DNA of 34,389 bases. Source: an uncultured Ruminiclostridium sp. GTDB taxonomy: Bacteria; Bacillota; Clostridia; Oscillospirales; Ruminococcaceae. Below the pieces are notes generated by a model. That model saw only the letters and a list, made by a program, of their open reading frames with translations. It was not told the origin of the DNA and did no database searches. The stretch is from assembly GCA_910585505.1 (NCBI GenBank), contig CAJUFF010000011.1, forward strand, positions 1-34,389, in the 5' to 3' direction. The translations under genes were made by a program, and so were the position numbers. Shown one piece after another: positions 6,609 through 14,122 of this stretch (its first letter is position 1; the number at the start of each line of letters is the position of its first letter).

Positions 6609-8135
6609 ATGGCATCATCGAAAAAAATTCCCGGTCCGGAATCAAACGGCGGTTTTAAAACGGTTGCTTTCGGCTTTGATAAAAATGATGTAAACATGTA
6701 CATTGCAAATCTAAGAAGAAAAATGAAGACTATGGAGGAGGAATTCGAGCAGAAGCTGTCCTCCGCTCTGGAAAATCCCGCCGCTTCCAGCGACGCGCTG
6801 AAGCACGAACGTGAGATAATACGCGCCGAAAGTGAAAAGTTGTGGGGTGAAAAGCTAAGCGAGCGCAATCAGATACTAAAGCAGCAGCAAAACCGTATAA
6901 ACGAACTTGAAAATGAGTTGAGGGTAAGCAAAGAAAAAATAGCTTCTCTCCGCACTCAGCTATCTGCCGCCACCTCCGAAAACAATTCCGACGGAATAAT
7001 AAGGGCGCGCGCCGCCAAAGCATATATGCAGTTCACCAGAGAACTTCGCTCTATAAGCGGCACGGTGGAAAAAACCCTTGAAGAAATGGAACAGAGTTGG
7101 AAGGGCGAATTTTTCGGAGATAGTGCTAACATAAACGAAATACTGCCTGAAAAAGAGCTCGATTCTGCGAAAAAACTTGTACGAGAGGATATTTACCAAA
7201 ATAAAGGAATTTTTTCCGAAAAAGCGAACATAGAGTATGAAACGGATAACGTATATAATACCGACAATGCGGATAAAAACGAGCAGTCCCTGTCGGAAAT
7301 TCCATCCGAACTTTTGGCCGAGCCTTTGCCCGAAAGCTCAGAATCTGATGTTAAAAATTCCCGCAAAAATACCACAGACGTTAAAAATGATTTTGTGCCT
7401 GAATCGGTAACGTCCGTAAAAACGGTTTCAGAAACTGTCTCAAACGCCGGAACAACAGCCGCTGCCGAACAGGCGAACAAGTTTTCGCCCGAACACAGTG
7501 AGACTGCACCCAACGCAAAAAAAGCAATATTTGAAGGCTTTGACGACCTTCTTACCAAGGATAGCGACACTGTTTTTTCTACCGCCCCCGCTTCTACCAA
7601 AGAGGAGGTTCAGCCATTAAAATACGAAAAATACTCACCGAAAATAGAAATGGACGACGATCTGAGTGCTTTATTGGCGGAGGAAACGACCGCATACAAT
7701 CTTTCGGATGATGAATTTGAAAAGCTTCTCGCACAACCCGCTCACGAAAAAGATTTCCTGATCACAGAAAATGAGCTAAAGGCAATAAAGGGTGATGATC
7801 TGAATGCGCTTACACTGTCCGATATAGTTATAAATCCGGGCGAAAGTACCGATGATCTCGGAGAAATGCTTAAAGAGCGTGAAAATGAGGAAATTAAGTC
7901 TTTTAGTGAAATATTTGTAACCGAATCCGACGACAGCAAAAGAAGCGACGGACTTGGAATCAAAGCGGAAGACGTTGAGGCGGTCATGGATGCGGCGGGA
8001 TTGTTCGACAAGGAAAATGCAGACGACAATAACGACGGAAAGAACGATGATCTGTTTGATTTTTCTTTTCTTGCCGCCGAATCGGACGATGAGGACGATA
8101 TGAGCACCGACGTCTCTTTTCCGAGAATGCTTTAA
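6609..8135 (+). CDS. DivIVA-like acidic coiled-coil protein
   Basis: A 508-residue cytoplasmic protein. Residues 16-50 (FKTVAFGFDKNDVNMYIANL and on) resemble the N-terminal membrane-binding segment of DivIVA/GpsB proteins, which recruit factors to division sites and poles. A heptad-rich segment at about 32-125 is predicted coiled coil. The remaining 350 or so residues are acidic and low complexity, rich in Asp, Glu, Ser and Asn, with no recognised domain. I chose ATG 6609 because it follows TTTGGAGG closely; an in-frame TTG nine codons upstream lacks such a site. A division or polarity scaffold is a reasonable guess, not shown. The fumarase-like gene follows 53 bp later. Confidence 0.6.
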   Translation: MASSKKIPGPESNGGFKTVAFGFDKNDVNMYIANLRRKMKTMEEEFEQKLSSALENPAASSDALKHEREIIRAESEKLWGEKLSERNQILKQQQNRINELENELRVSKEKIASLRTQLSAATSENNSDGIIRARAAKAYMQFTRELRSISGTVEKTLEEMEQSWKGEFFGDSANINEILPEKELDSAKKLVREDIYQNKGIFSEKANIEYETDNVYNTDNADKNEQSLSEIPSELLAEPLPESSESDVKNSRKNTTDVKNDFVPESVTSVKTVSETVSNAGTTAAAEQANKFSPEHSETAPNAKKAIFEGFDDLLTKDSDTVFSTAPASTKEEVQPLKYEKYSPKIEMDDDLSALLAEETTAYNLSDDEFEKLLAQPAHEKDFLITENELKAIKGDDLNALTLSDIVINPGESTDDLGEMLKERENEEIKSFSEIFVTESDDSKRSDGLGIKAEDVEAVMDAAGLFDKENADDNNDGKNDDLFDFSFLAAESDDEDDMSTDVSFPRML

Positions 8136-8188
8136 TGCAATGAATATATCTGTATATGCAGATTCTGAGAAAGGAATATCTAAAATAA

Positions 8189-8752
8189 ATGAATGCGGAT
8201 ACAACGGAACTTGCAAAAATTACCCCCCTGCTAAAAGCGGGGGATAAGGTAGAACTAAGCGGATATATCTATACGGGACGCGACGCTGCTCATAAACGCT
8301 TTTTTCAGCTTATAAACGAGGGGAAAAAACTTCCTTTTCCAATAGAAAACGCCGCTATATATTATGCCGGCCCTACCGGAACCAAGGAAGGAATGGCCAT
8401 TGGCTCCTGCGGACCCACTACATCCGGGAGAATGGATCCTTATGCTCCGAAGCTGCTGGATATGGGGTTAAAGGCAATGATAGGAAAAGGAGAAAGAAGT
8501 GATGAGGTTTCTCAAGCGATAGTACGCAACGGGGCTGTTTATTTCTGCGCCATTGGCGGCGCGGGGGCGCTGGCCTGTAAATGTATCGAAAGCTGTGAGG
8601 TAGTAGCATTCGAAGACTTGGGATGCGAAAGCGTTAAAAAACTATTTATCCGAAATTTTCCACTGATAGTCGCCATAGACTGTCATGGCGGAAACCTGTT
8701 CAAAACGGGTAGAGAAGCCTTTATGCGGAATACAATCACCGCAAATACATAG
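8189..8752 (+). CDS. Class I fumarase/tartrate dehydratase beta subunit (orphan)
   Basis: A 187-residue protein matching the C-terminal (beta) half of iron-sulfur hydro-lyases that interconvert fumarate and malate or dehydrate tartrate. Signatures are SGYIYTGRDAAHKR (24-37), GSCGPTTSGRMDPYAPKLL (72-90) and MIGKGE (97-102). The last third (AIGGAGALACKCIESCEVVA) also fits. The alpha subunit, which carries the cluster cysteines, is normally the gene just upstream, but here that neighbour is the DivIVA-like gene. It must be encoded elsewhere or be absent. The ATG follows AAAGGA. Fumarate versus tartrate cannot be decided from the sequence. Confidence 0.88.
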   Translation: MNADTTELAKITPLLKAGDKVELSGYIYTGRDAAHKRFFQLINEGKKLPFPIENAAIYYAGPTGTKEGMAIGSCGPTTSGRMDPYAPKLLDMGLKAMIGKGERSDEVSQAIVRNGAVYFCAIGGAGALACKCIESCEVVAFEDLGCESVKKLFIRNFPLIVAIDCHGGNLFKTGREAFMRNTITANT

Positions 8753-8832
8753 AAATAAAGTAAATAATTCATAATTTTTTTATTACAATTTATGATAAAA
8801 CTAACAAAATTTCACAATATTTTATATTTTAG

Positions 8833-8861
8833 TTGACTCCGCATACTTTTAGTGTTATAAT
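8833..8861 (+). promoter_or_regulatory. Promoter for the SigH-like sigma factor gene
   Basis: TTGACT (8833-8838), 17 nt, TATAAT (8856-8861). The predicted start is about 18 nt before the ATG. Confidence 0.8.
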
Positions 8862-8885
8862 TTAGACTACCGAAGGGGAATCGGA

Positions 8886-9464
8886 ATGACCGATGAACAA
8901 CTTTTGCTGGATGCTGCCAAAGCCGAACAGGAAGGCGTAACGTCCGAACATAACCAATATACCTCATTGCTTATCCGCAGATATATGCCTATGATCAAGG
9001 CTAAAGCCTCTTGCTTTAAGAATTCTCGCGTTGAAAGTGACGATTTGGTATCTGAAGGTTTTTTGGGACTATTGTCCGCGATAAGATCATATAATCCCGA
9101 AAAGGGTTCCTTTGCCGCATTTGCTTCCGCCTGTATCTCAAACAAGATGCGTTCGGCGGCAGCGAAAGGCTCTGCAAATTCCCTTTTAGCGACGCCGCTT
9201 GACGAATCGTATCTTGAAGAGATAAGCGACGGAAATCCCGCAACAGAGGATCTGATAATTTTGAAAGAGCAAAACAACGAAATGCTGAAGCAGGTGGACG
9301 AGCTTCTTTCCGAAAGAGAACGCGAGGTTTTTTATCTGTACATTTCCGCGTACAGCTATACTCAGATTGCGGAAAAACTGGGAATATCCGCCAAATCGGT
9401 GGATAATGCGATAACGAGGGCAAAAGCAAAACTGCGTAATTGCTTTAAGGACATGGAGCAATAA
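8886..9464 (+). CDS. RNA polymerase sigma factor, SigH/Spo0H-like
   Basis: A 192-residue sigma-70 family factor. Region 2 spans about residues 28-95 (ESDDLVSEGFLGLLSAIRSY, then FAAFASACISNKMRSA, binding core and the -10 element). Region 4 is near the end (LSEREREVFYLYISAYSYTQ with the helix-turn-helix KSVDNAITRAKAKLR). Regions 1.1 and 3 are missing or short. The pattern of ESDDL, SAIRSYNPEKG and KSVDNAI is close to Bacillus Spo0H, which starts sporulation and controls stationary-phase genes. That role is inference. No anti-sigma gene is adjacent. It follows a GAAGGGGAA site and has its own strong promoter. Confidence 0.88.
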   Translation: MTDEQLLLDAAKAEQEGVTSEHNQYTSLLIRRYMPMIKAKASCFKNSRVESDDLVSEGFLGLLSAIRSYNPEKGSFAAFASACISNKMRSAAAKGSANSLLATPLDESYLEEISDGNPATEDLIILKEQNNEMLKQVDELLSEREREVFYLYISAYSYTQIAEKLGISAKSVDNAITRAKAKLRNCFKDMEQ

Positions 9465-9593
9465 TTTTTCTTTTTTCCGATAAATAGACATTTATTATGC
9501 AGTGATAAATCTGCTTTTTCGGAAAAGCGTTTAATGCTGATCCCATTCATTTTATTTTTTATATTGGGGAACAGGTTTTGATTGCTCCTTTAT

Positions 9594-9672
9594 ATGACCG
9601 GGTAGCTTAAGTTAAAGAGCGTTGTTTATTCATTTATTCAAAGGTGTCGGTTCGAATCCGTCCGAGGTCGGA
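9594..9672 (+). ncRNA. tRNA-like sequence upstream of the zinc-ribbon gene
   Basis: The order of parts resembles a tRNA: GACC/GGTC acceptor-like ends, a D-arm-like TAGCTTAAGTTAAAGAGC, and an excellent T-arm box GGTTCGAATCC inside GTCGG...CCGTC. It departs from a working tRNA. The conserved GG of the D loop is absent. The anticodon arm has only three clear pairs (TTG/CAA) and contains a tandem repeat of TTTATTCA (9625-9632, 9633-9640). The T stem has one mismatch. It could be a decayed tRNA or a tRNA-mimic leader, since the next start codon is only 26 nt away. Confidence 0.4.
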
Positions 9673-9697
9673 AATTTTTTAAGCGAGGTATAACAGA

Positions 9698-9970
9698 ATG
9701 TACGAAGACAAAACACTTATTTGCAAGGACTGCGGAGCTGAATTTGTTTTCACGGCAGGCGAGCAGGAATTTTATGCTGAAAAGGGTTTCGTAAATGAGC
9801 CTCAGCGTTGCAAGTCATGCCGTGACGCAAGAAAGAACGCGGGAAGAAACAAGGAAATGTTTACCGCTGTTTGCGCAGCTTGCGGCGGAGAAGCCAAGGT
9901 TCCTTTCCAGCCCCGTGATGACAGACCTGTATATTGCAGTGAGTGCTTCGCAAAGCAGAAGGGTGAATAA
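9698..9970 (+). CDS. Double zinc-ribbon protein
   Basis: A 90-residue cytoplasmic protein with two CxxC...CxxC units. The first is CKDC (residues 9-12) with CKSC (38-41), separated by FVFTAGEQEFYAEKGF, which matches the probable zinc-ribbon domain PF13451. The second is CAAC (59-62) with CSEC (80-83), separated by GGEAKVPFQPRDDRPVY. Each should hold one zinc ion. Proteins of this build are common in Firmicutes and have no firm function; nucleic acid binding is a guess. The ATG follows an AAGCGAGG site directly after the tRNA-like sequence. Confidence 0.85.
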   Translation: MYEDKTLICKDCGAEFVFTAGEQEFYAEKGFVNEPQRCKSCRDARKNAGRNKEMFTAVCAACGGEAKVPFQPRDDRPVYCSECFAKQKGE

Positions 9971-10071
9971 CAATTATCTCATCACTCTCCTTCCACCCTG
10001 AGCCATAACCTTTTTTGATGTTATGCAGCGTCGTAAGGCGTTTTAAGGGTAGCAACGCTTTAGAAAAGCGT

Positions 10072-10106
10072 AAAACAGCTTGACCGATGTCGGTCAAGCT
10101 GTTTTT
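10072..10106. terminator. Bidirectional terminator between zinc-ribbon and rubrerythrin genes
   Basis: A perfect 14-bp stem, AACAGCTTGACCGA with its complement and a 2-nt loop, is bordered by A and T runs. It lies between two convergent genes and can serve both. Confidence 0.85.
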
Positions 10107-10199
10107 CATTGGTATTTTTCACAAAAAATATTTTTTCGTATTTGTCCGTTTTATAGGATAGATACAATTACGTAACCAAATCGCTTTAATCTGTACGCT

Positions 10200-10742
10200 T
10201 TATTGTACTTTTCCGTTCTTTACTTCAAAAAACGACTGCTTCCGCTTACATACCGGACACGCAAGTGGCGCATTTTTTCCGGTATGGAGATGGCCGCAGT
10301 TCCGACAAACCCATACTACTTCCCCATCTTTTGTAAATACCTTTCCTCCGTTTAACTGATCAAGGAAGCAATTATATCTTGCTTCATGATCTTTTTCAAT
10401 TGCCGCCACCATATCGAACAGCGCGGCGATATTGTCAAAACCCTCCTGTCGGGCGGTTTTGGCAAAATCCGCATACATTTCCGTCCATTCGTAGCGCTCG
10501 CCTCCCGCCGCATTTTCCAAAGCCTTTGCGGTATTCTGAGGTATTCCGTCGCTCATAAGCGACAACCACAGTTCGGCATGTGCCCGCTCATTGTGAGCGG
10601 TCATGTCAAAAATGTCACCAATCTGTTCATATCCTTCTTTTCTGGCAATTTCGGCATAGATATTGTACTTGTTTCGCGCCTGACTTTCCCCTATAAAAGC
10701 GGTTTTTAGGTTATCAAGAGTTTTTGAGCCTTCAAGCTGCAT
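10200..10742 (-). CDS. rbr: Rubrerythrin
   Basis: A 180-residue cytoplasmic peroxidase of anaerobes that reduces hydrogen peroxide using a di-iron centre. The ferritin-like domain shows ligand patterns FIGESQARNKY (E19), HNERAHAELW (E52, H55) and AIEKDHEARYN (E116, H119). A rubredoxin-like C-terminal domain has CRNC (146-149) and CPVC (162-165). Both metal sites look complete. The ATG follows AGGAAGGTG. A 13-bp inverted repeat just upstream covers that site and may control expression. The gene is a single unit, convergent with the zinc-ribbon gene. Confidence 0.95.
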   Translation of the reverse strand: MQLEGSKTLDNLKTAFIGESQARNKYNIYAEIARKEGYEQIGDIFDMTAHNERAHAELWLSLMSDGIPQNTAKALENAAGGERYEWTEMYADFAKTARQEGFDNIAALFDMVAAIEKDHEARYNCFLDQLNGGKVFTKDGEVVWVCRNCGHLHTGKNAPLACPVCKRKQSFFEVKNGKVQ

Positions 10743-10747
10743 AAAAA

Positions 10748-10786
10748 CACCTTCCTTTCGCTTTTATTATGTACGAAAGGAAGGTG
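10748..10786 (-). promoter_or_regulatory. 13-bp inverted repeat covering the rubrerythrin ribosome binding site
   Basis: On the minus strand CACCTTCCTTTCG, 13 nt of A+T-rich spacer, then CGAAAGGAAGGTG, followed by TTTTT and ATG. The two arms are perfectly complementary. In RNA the arm upstream would pair with the AAGGAAGG ribosome binding site. As DNA it could be an operator for a dimeric repressor. Confidence 0.7.
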
Positions 10787-10796
10787 CATATACTAT

Positions 10797-10821
10797 TCCA
10801 ATTAAAAATTGGAAAAATGGC
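10797..10821. repeat. Fragment of an older palindromic element beside locus B
   Basis: The palindrome CCAATTAAAAATTGG followed by AAAAATGG is the reverse complement of a stretch inside hairpin 2 of locus A. Locus B lies just after it, and AATTGGTTAATAGTG follows locus B, so locus B may have landed in an older copy. Confidence 0.4.
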
Positions 10822-10826
10822 TTTTA

Positions 10827-10932
10827 TACCAATATTTAATCAAGTTGTATACTTGATTAAATATTGCACCCTAAACACTAATCTTTGATCATACGTATTA
10901 TTATTTGTCTATACTTTGGACAAAGATTAGTA
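10827..10932 (+). repeat. Palindromic miniature element, locus B (106 bp)
   Basis: It starts TACCAAT and ends GATTAGTA, with TTA on both sides (10824-10826 and 10933-10935). Hairpin 1 has the stem CAATATTTAATCAAG and its complement. The core is CACCCTAAACACT. Hairpin 2 is AATCTTTG...CAAAGATT. It lies upstream of the rubrerythrin gene in a gene-free stretch (10787-11165). Confidence 0.8.
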
Positions 10933-10958
10933 TTAATTGGTTAATAGTGCTTTGTATG

Positions 10959-10999
10959 TAAAAAAGCCTTTACCGTCGGGAGTTATCCCAACGGTAATT
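10959..10999. repeat. Hairpin sharing sequence with the 34289 terminator
   Basis: AAAAAAGCCTTTACCGTCGGG, then TTATCCC and ACGGTAA, resembles the terminator at 34289-34339 (AAAAAAGTCTTTACCGTTAGG, TTATCCCC, ACGGTAA). Here the outer stem has decayed. Both hairpins lie close to a copy of the TACYAAT element family. Confidence 0.5.
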
Positions 11000-11076
11000 A
11001 CTGCTTGCAATAAAAGTGGGATATCCTATCTTGTGTTGCTTCCTATCTTAAAAACATTCTATAGTACTGTTTTTCA

Positions 11077-11134
11077 ATTCACCCTTTTCGGAGCATAATT
11101 TTCCAAGTGATTTCATCCTTTTAAAAGGGTGAAT
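11077..11134. repeat. 12-bp inverted repeat downstream of the COG2509 flavoprotein gene
   Basis: ATTCACCCTTTT (11077-11088) and AAAAGGGTGAAT (11123-11134) are perfectly complementary, with 34 nt between. It sits 31 bp beyond the stop of the minus-strand flavoprotein gene. It could help transcription end or be another small mobile remnant. Confidence 0.5.
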
Positions 11135-11165
11135 GAAATTTCAATACGCTTTTATCGAAGCTTTT

Positions 11166-12752
11166 TTACAGCCCTTTTTCCAAAATCGCCATGGCGCAGC
11201 GTATGCCGTCCACCGCCGAGGATATTATACCGCCGGCATAACCCGCGCCCTCGCCGCATGGATACATGCCTTTCAGCGACACGCTTTCAAGACTTTCGCC
11301 CCTTGTGATTCTTACTGGTGAGGAGCTTCTTGTTTCGGGACCGGTCAGTACCGCCTCTCTATCGCCGAAGCATGCTATTTTTGCGGCAAACATTGGCAAT
11401 GCCTGTTTAATGGATTCTACCGCATATTCCGGTAAATATTCCCTCGGATCTACATAAGCGGTACCGGGCAAATAGGTGGGCTTTACTTTACCTATTTCAA
11501 AATCCGATATTTCACCTAAAAGCTTTCCCACGGTGGTACAGGGAGCGTAGTATTTACCTCCTGCCTTTGCGAAAGCCGCCTTTTCTATTTCGATTTGCAG
11601 TTCCGCTCCTGCAAGAGGAGATTTGCTGCCGAAATCCTCCGGCGTTATTCCCACCAAAACCGCACTGTTGGCATTTTCACCGCTGCGGCTGTAGTAGCTC
11701 ATTCCGTTGGTGACTATCGTTTCCTTTTCCGAAGCTGAAGCCACTACCTTTCCGCCGGGACACATACAGAAGGTATAAACGCCCCTTCCGTTCTCCAAAT
11801 GTACCGCAAGACGGTAATCGGCGGGTGGAAGCAGTTCAAGGGGAGCGTTTTCACCGTACATGGAACGATTAAGCTCGCTTTGAAGGTGCTCTATTCTCAT
11901 TCCCACTGAAAAAGCCTTTTGTTCCACCTCTATTCCTTTATTAAGAAGAGCAAGGAAAATATCTCTTGCGCTGTGCCCCGTAGCTAAAATAAGATTATTC
12001 GTCTCAACAGCGTACTTTTCTCCTTTTTTCACATAGGTACAGGAAACAAGTTTTCCGCTCTTTGATTCAAAATCACACAGCTTAGCACCGAACAGAACTT
12101 CCCCGCCCAAAGCCTTTATTTTTTCTCTTATATTTTTTACTGTAACAAGGAGCTTATCGGTGCCTATATGAGGCTTTGCCTGATATAAGATTTCGCATGG
12201 AGCGCCGCAATCTGTCAACTCCTTAAGCACTTGCCGAATAAGGGGGCTGTGAGTGCCGGTGTTTAGCTTTCCGTCTGAAAAAGCGCCCGCACCGCCTTCT
12301 CCAAACTGAACGTTACATTCCTCGTCAAGAATGCCGCTCTGCCAGAACAAATCGGTCTTTTTCTTACGGCTGTCCACATCCTCGCCCCTTTCGAGAACTA
12401 TCGGCCTTGCTCCCGCCTCGGCAAGTATCAGAGCCGCAAATATCCCCGCAGGCCCAAAACCCACAACCACCGGACGGGTTGATAGGCGGCTTTTGGGAAC
12501 AGAAAGTGGGGAATAGTAAATGTATTTTTCGATATTTTTACATTTTTTCAGGATTGCGTTCTCGTTTTTAACCTCCGCCGCCACTGTCATCACATAGTGT
12601 ATATTGTTTTTTTTACGCGCGTCAATGGATTTTTTCAATATTATTATCTTGGTTATACTGTCGGCGCTTTGACCTATCGCTTTGGCAGCGGCAGTTTTTA
12701 CGGTATTTTCATTATGTTTAAGGGGAATGGACAGCGAATTTATTTTAATCAT
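11166..12752 (-). CDS. FAD-dependent dehydrogenase, COG2509 family
   Basis: A 528-residue flavoprotein, probably cytoplasmic. It has an N-terminal domain of about 90 residues with no clear name. The FAD-binding Rossmann motif VVVGFGPAGIFAALILAEAG follows (residues 95-114), with the acidic residue of LERGE at 120-124. Then comes FGEGGAGAFSDGKL (150-163), typical of this family, and a C-terminal MYPCGEGAGYAGGIISSAVD that closes the FAD site. Length is usual for the family. Substrate and partner are unknown. The ATG follows AAAGGT. Upstream on the same strand is another flavoprotein gene, separated by 152 bp that contain a large hairpin. Confidence 0.85.
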   Translation of the reverse strand: MIKINSLSIPLKHNENTVKTAAAKAIGQSADSITKIIILKKSIDARKKNNIHYVMTVAAEVKNENAILKKCKNIEKYIYYSPLSVPKSRLSTRPVVVGFGPAGIFAALILAEAGARPIVLERGEDVDSRKKKTDLFWQSGILDEECNVQFGEGGAGAFSDGKLNTGTHSPLIRQVLKELTDCGAPCEILYQAKPHIGTDKLLVTVKNIREKIKALGGEVLFGAKLCDFESKSGKLVSCTYVKKGEKYAVETNNLILATGHSARDIFLALLNKGIEVEQKAFSVGMRIEHLQSELNRSMYGENAPLELLPPADYRLAVHLENGRGVYTFCMCPGGKVVASASEKETIVTNGMSYYSRSGENANSAVLVGITPEDFGSKSPLAGAELQIEIEKAAFAKAGGKYYAPCTTVGKLLGEISDFEIGKVKPTYLPGTAYVDPREYLPEYAVESIKQALPMFAAKIACFGDREAVLTGPETRSSSPVRITRGESLESVSLKGMYPCGEGAGYAGGIISSAVDGIRCAMAILEKGL

Positions 12753-12785
12753 CGGGAATACCTTTCAATAATACAAAAATTATTC

Positions 12786-12862
12786 AATCGCAGCTTTAAG
12801 GCAATACCGCACAGCGACCGCCTGACGGCTTTGCGCGGTGTTGCCTTAATTAAAGATTGGTA
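12786..12862 (-). repeat. Composite hairpin: half element with a GC-rich stem insert (locus E)
   Basis: The outer parts match the family: on the minus strand TTA, TACCAATCTTTAAT and a distal GATTG. The inside (12796-12849) is a much more GC-rich hairpin. Its outer arms are TTAAGGCAA and TTGCCTTAA, and the pairing runs on through ACCGC and GCGGT with one mismatch and one G-T pair. No CACCC core follows. It looks like one repeat placed inside the half of another. Confidence 0.55.
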
Positions 12863-12904
12863 TAAGAAGCGAGGAATATCCGACAGCGGTTGTATGAGAA
12901 CAAA

Positions 12905-14113
12905 TCACCGCAAAAAATTTGCCGCGCTTGTACCCGCTTTTATACCGGAGGAAAAGGCAAAATGAAGGTTGTATCCACCGCAGCAGCCCCATATATCCAA
13001 TATTTCACCGCAAAGAAACAGTCCTTTGACCTTTTTTGCCATAAAGTCGGTATTTATCTCTTTACCCTTTATCCCGCCAGCGGTGACTTGAGCAGAAGCA
13101 AAATCGCTTTTGCCTATTATTTTAAAGCATAAACCCTTTGCCGTTTCAGCAAAAGCAGCTATTTCTTTTTCGGAAAGCTTTGAGACGTATTTTGTCGGTG
13201 CGATTCCCGTCCTTTTAAGAAGATAAAGTACAAGCTGCCTTGCAAATATACCGGTGAAACAGTCCTGTGCCTCACAGCCGCGCCTTGACCTTACCGCCGA
13301 GGACAACATGGCTTTCAGCTCCCCCATAAAATAATCGGGAGCAAGATCAAGTCTTACAGAACAGCCGTCTTTATCCAAGCAAGCGGATAAATTGAAAATA
13401 CAAATTCCCGAAAGACCGCTTTTGGTAAACTGTACCTCCCCGCGCTCCAATGCGGCGATCTTTCCGTCACACACAAGTTCCGCCTTACAGGCTGCCCTTA
13501 ATCCTTCCAAGCCTTTTGTGCCCTCGGCGGTAAGGGGACAAAGAGCGGGATATGGGCAATTCAGCTCCAGCCCCATTGATTCCGCTAATTTAAATCCGCT
13601 TCCGTTGCTTCCGTGAACCTGCGCAGCCATACCGCCGCAGGCTAAAACCACTGCTCGCGCTTTTATCTCTCCAAGGCTTGTGATTACGGAAAAATGCCCG
13701 CCGGTCTTTTTTATATGTGAACAATCACAGTCGGTAAGAACGCTGACGCCTCTTCCGTTTACGGCAAATCGCAGCGCATCGCTGACCGATGCGGCTGTGT
13801 TGGGCAGCGGGTATATTCTTCCCGCAGTATCCGTGTAAGTAAACAAGCCCAATGTTCCCATAAAAGGACGGATATCCGGAAACTCGGAAATTAGGGAGCC
13901 AACGTCCACAGTTCCGTGATAAAATTTTTCGGACACATTAACATTGCTAAGATTACAGCGGCCATTTCCCGTTACCAAAAGCTTTTTTCCCACCTTCGGC
14001 ATACGGTCGGCTATCACTATGTCAAGATTCCCGACAGTATGTGAGGCGGATACGGCACAGGCAAGACCGGACGCGCCGCCGCCTATTATCAGAATGTCGC
14101 GGATTTTTTCCAT
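12905..14113 (-). CDS. HI0933/BaiN-family flavoprotein oxidoreductase
   Basis: A 402-residue FAD/NAD(P)-dependent oxidoreductase. It begins with the dinucleotide-binding motif IIGGGASGLACAVSA (residues 9-23). The family signature KVGKKLLVTGNGRCNLSNVN follows at about residues 41-60. Near the end, GLFLCGEILDIWGCCGGYNL closes the FAD site, and SGIKAGTSAA follows it. Members include BaiN (bile acid dehydroxylation) and enzymes annotated as aminoacetone oxidases; the substrate cannot be chosen here. The ATG follows AGGGGG. It starts 9 bp after the MATE pump stop, so the two are likely cotranscribed. Confidence 0.87.
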   Translation of the reverse strand: MEKIRDILIIGGGASGLACAVSASHTVGNLDIVIADRMPKVGKKLLVTGNGRCNLSNVNVSEKFYHGTVDVGSLISEFPDIRPFMGTLGLFTYTDTAGRIYPLPNTAASVSDALRFAVNGRGVSVLTDCDCSHIKKTGGHFSVITSLGEIKARAVVLACGGMAAQVHGSNGSGFKLAESMGLELNCPYPALCPLTAEGTKGLEGLRAACKAELVCDGKIAALERGEVQFTKSGLSGICIFNLSACLDKDGCSVRLDLAPDYFMGELKAMLSSAVRSRRGCEAQDCFTGIFARQLVLYLLKRTGIAPTKYVSKLSEKEIAAFAETAKGLCFKIIGKSDFASAQVTAGGIKGKEINTDFMAKKVKGLFLCGEILDIWGCCGGYNLHFAFSSGIKAGTSAANFLR

Positions 14114-14122
14114 TTATTCCCC

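Noticed and set aside
7193..8216. Several minus-strand frames under the DivIVA-like gene
   Set aside because: They are Ser-rich shadows of an acidic plus-strand gene and lack ribosome binding sites.
9594..9672. A normal, working tRNA gene
   Set aside because: The D loop lacks the conserved GG and the anticodon arm does not form five pairs with a seven-base loop.
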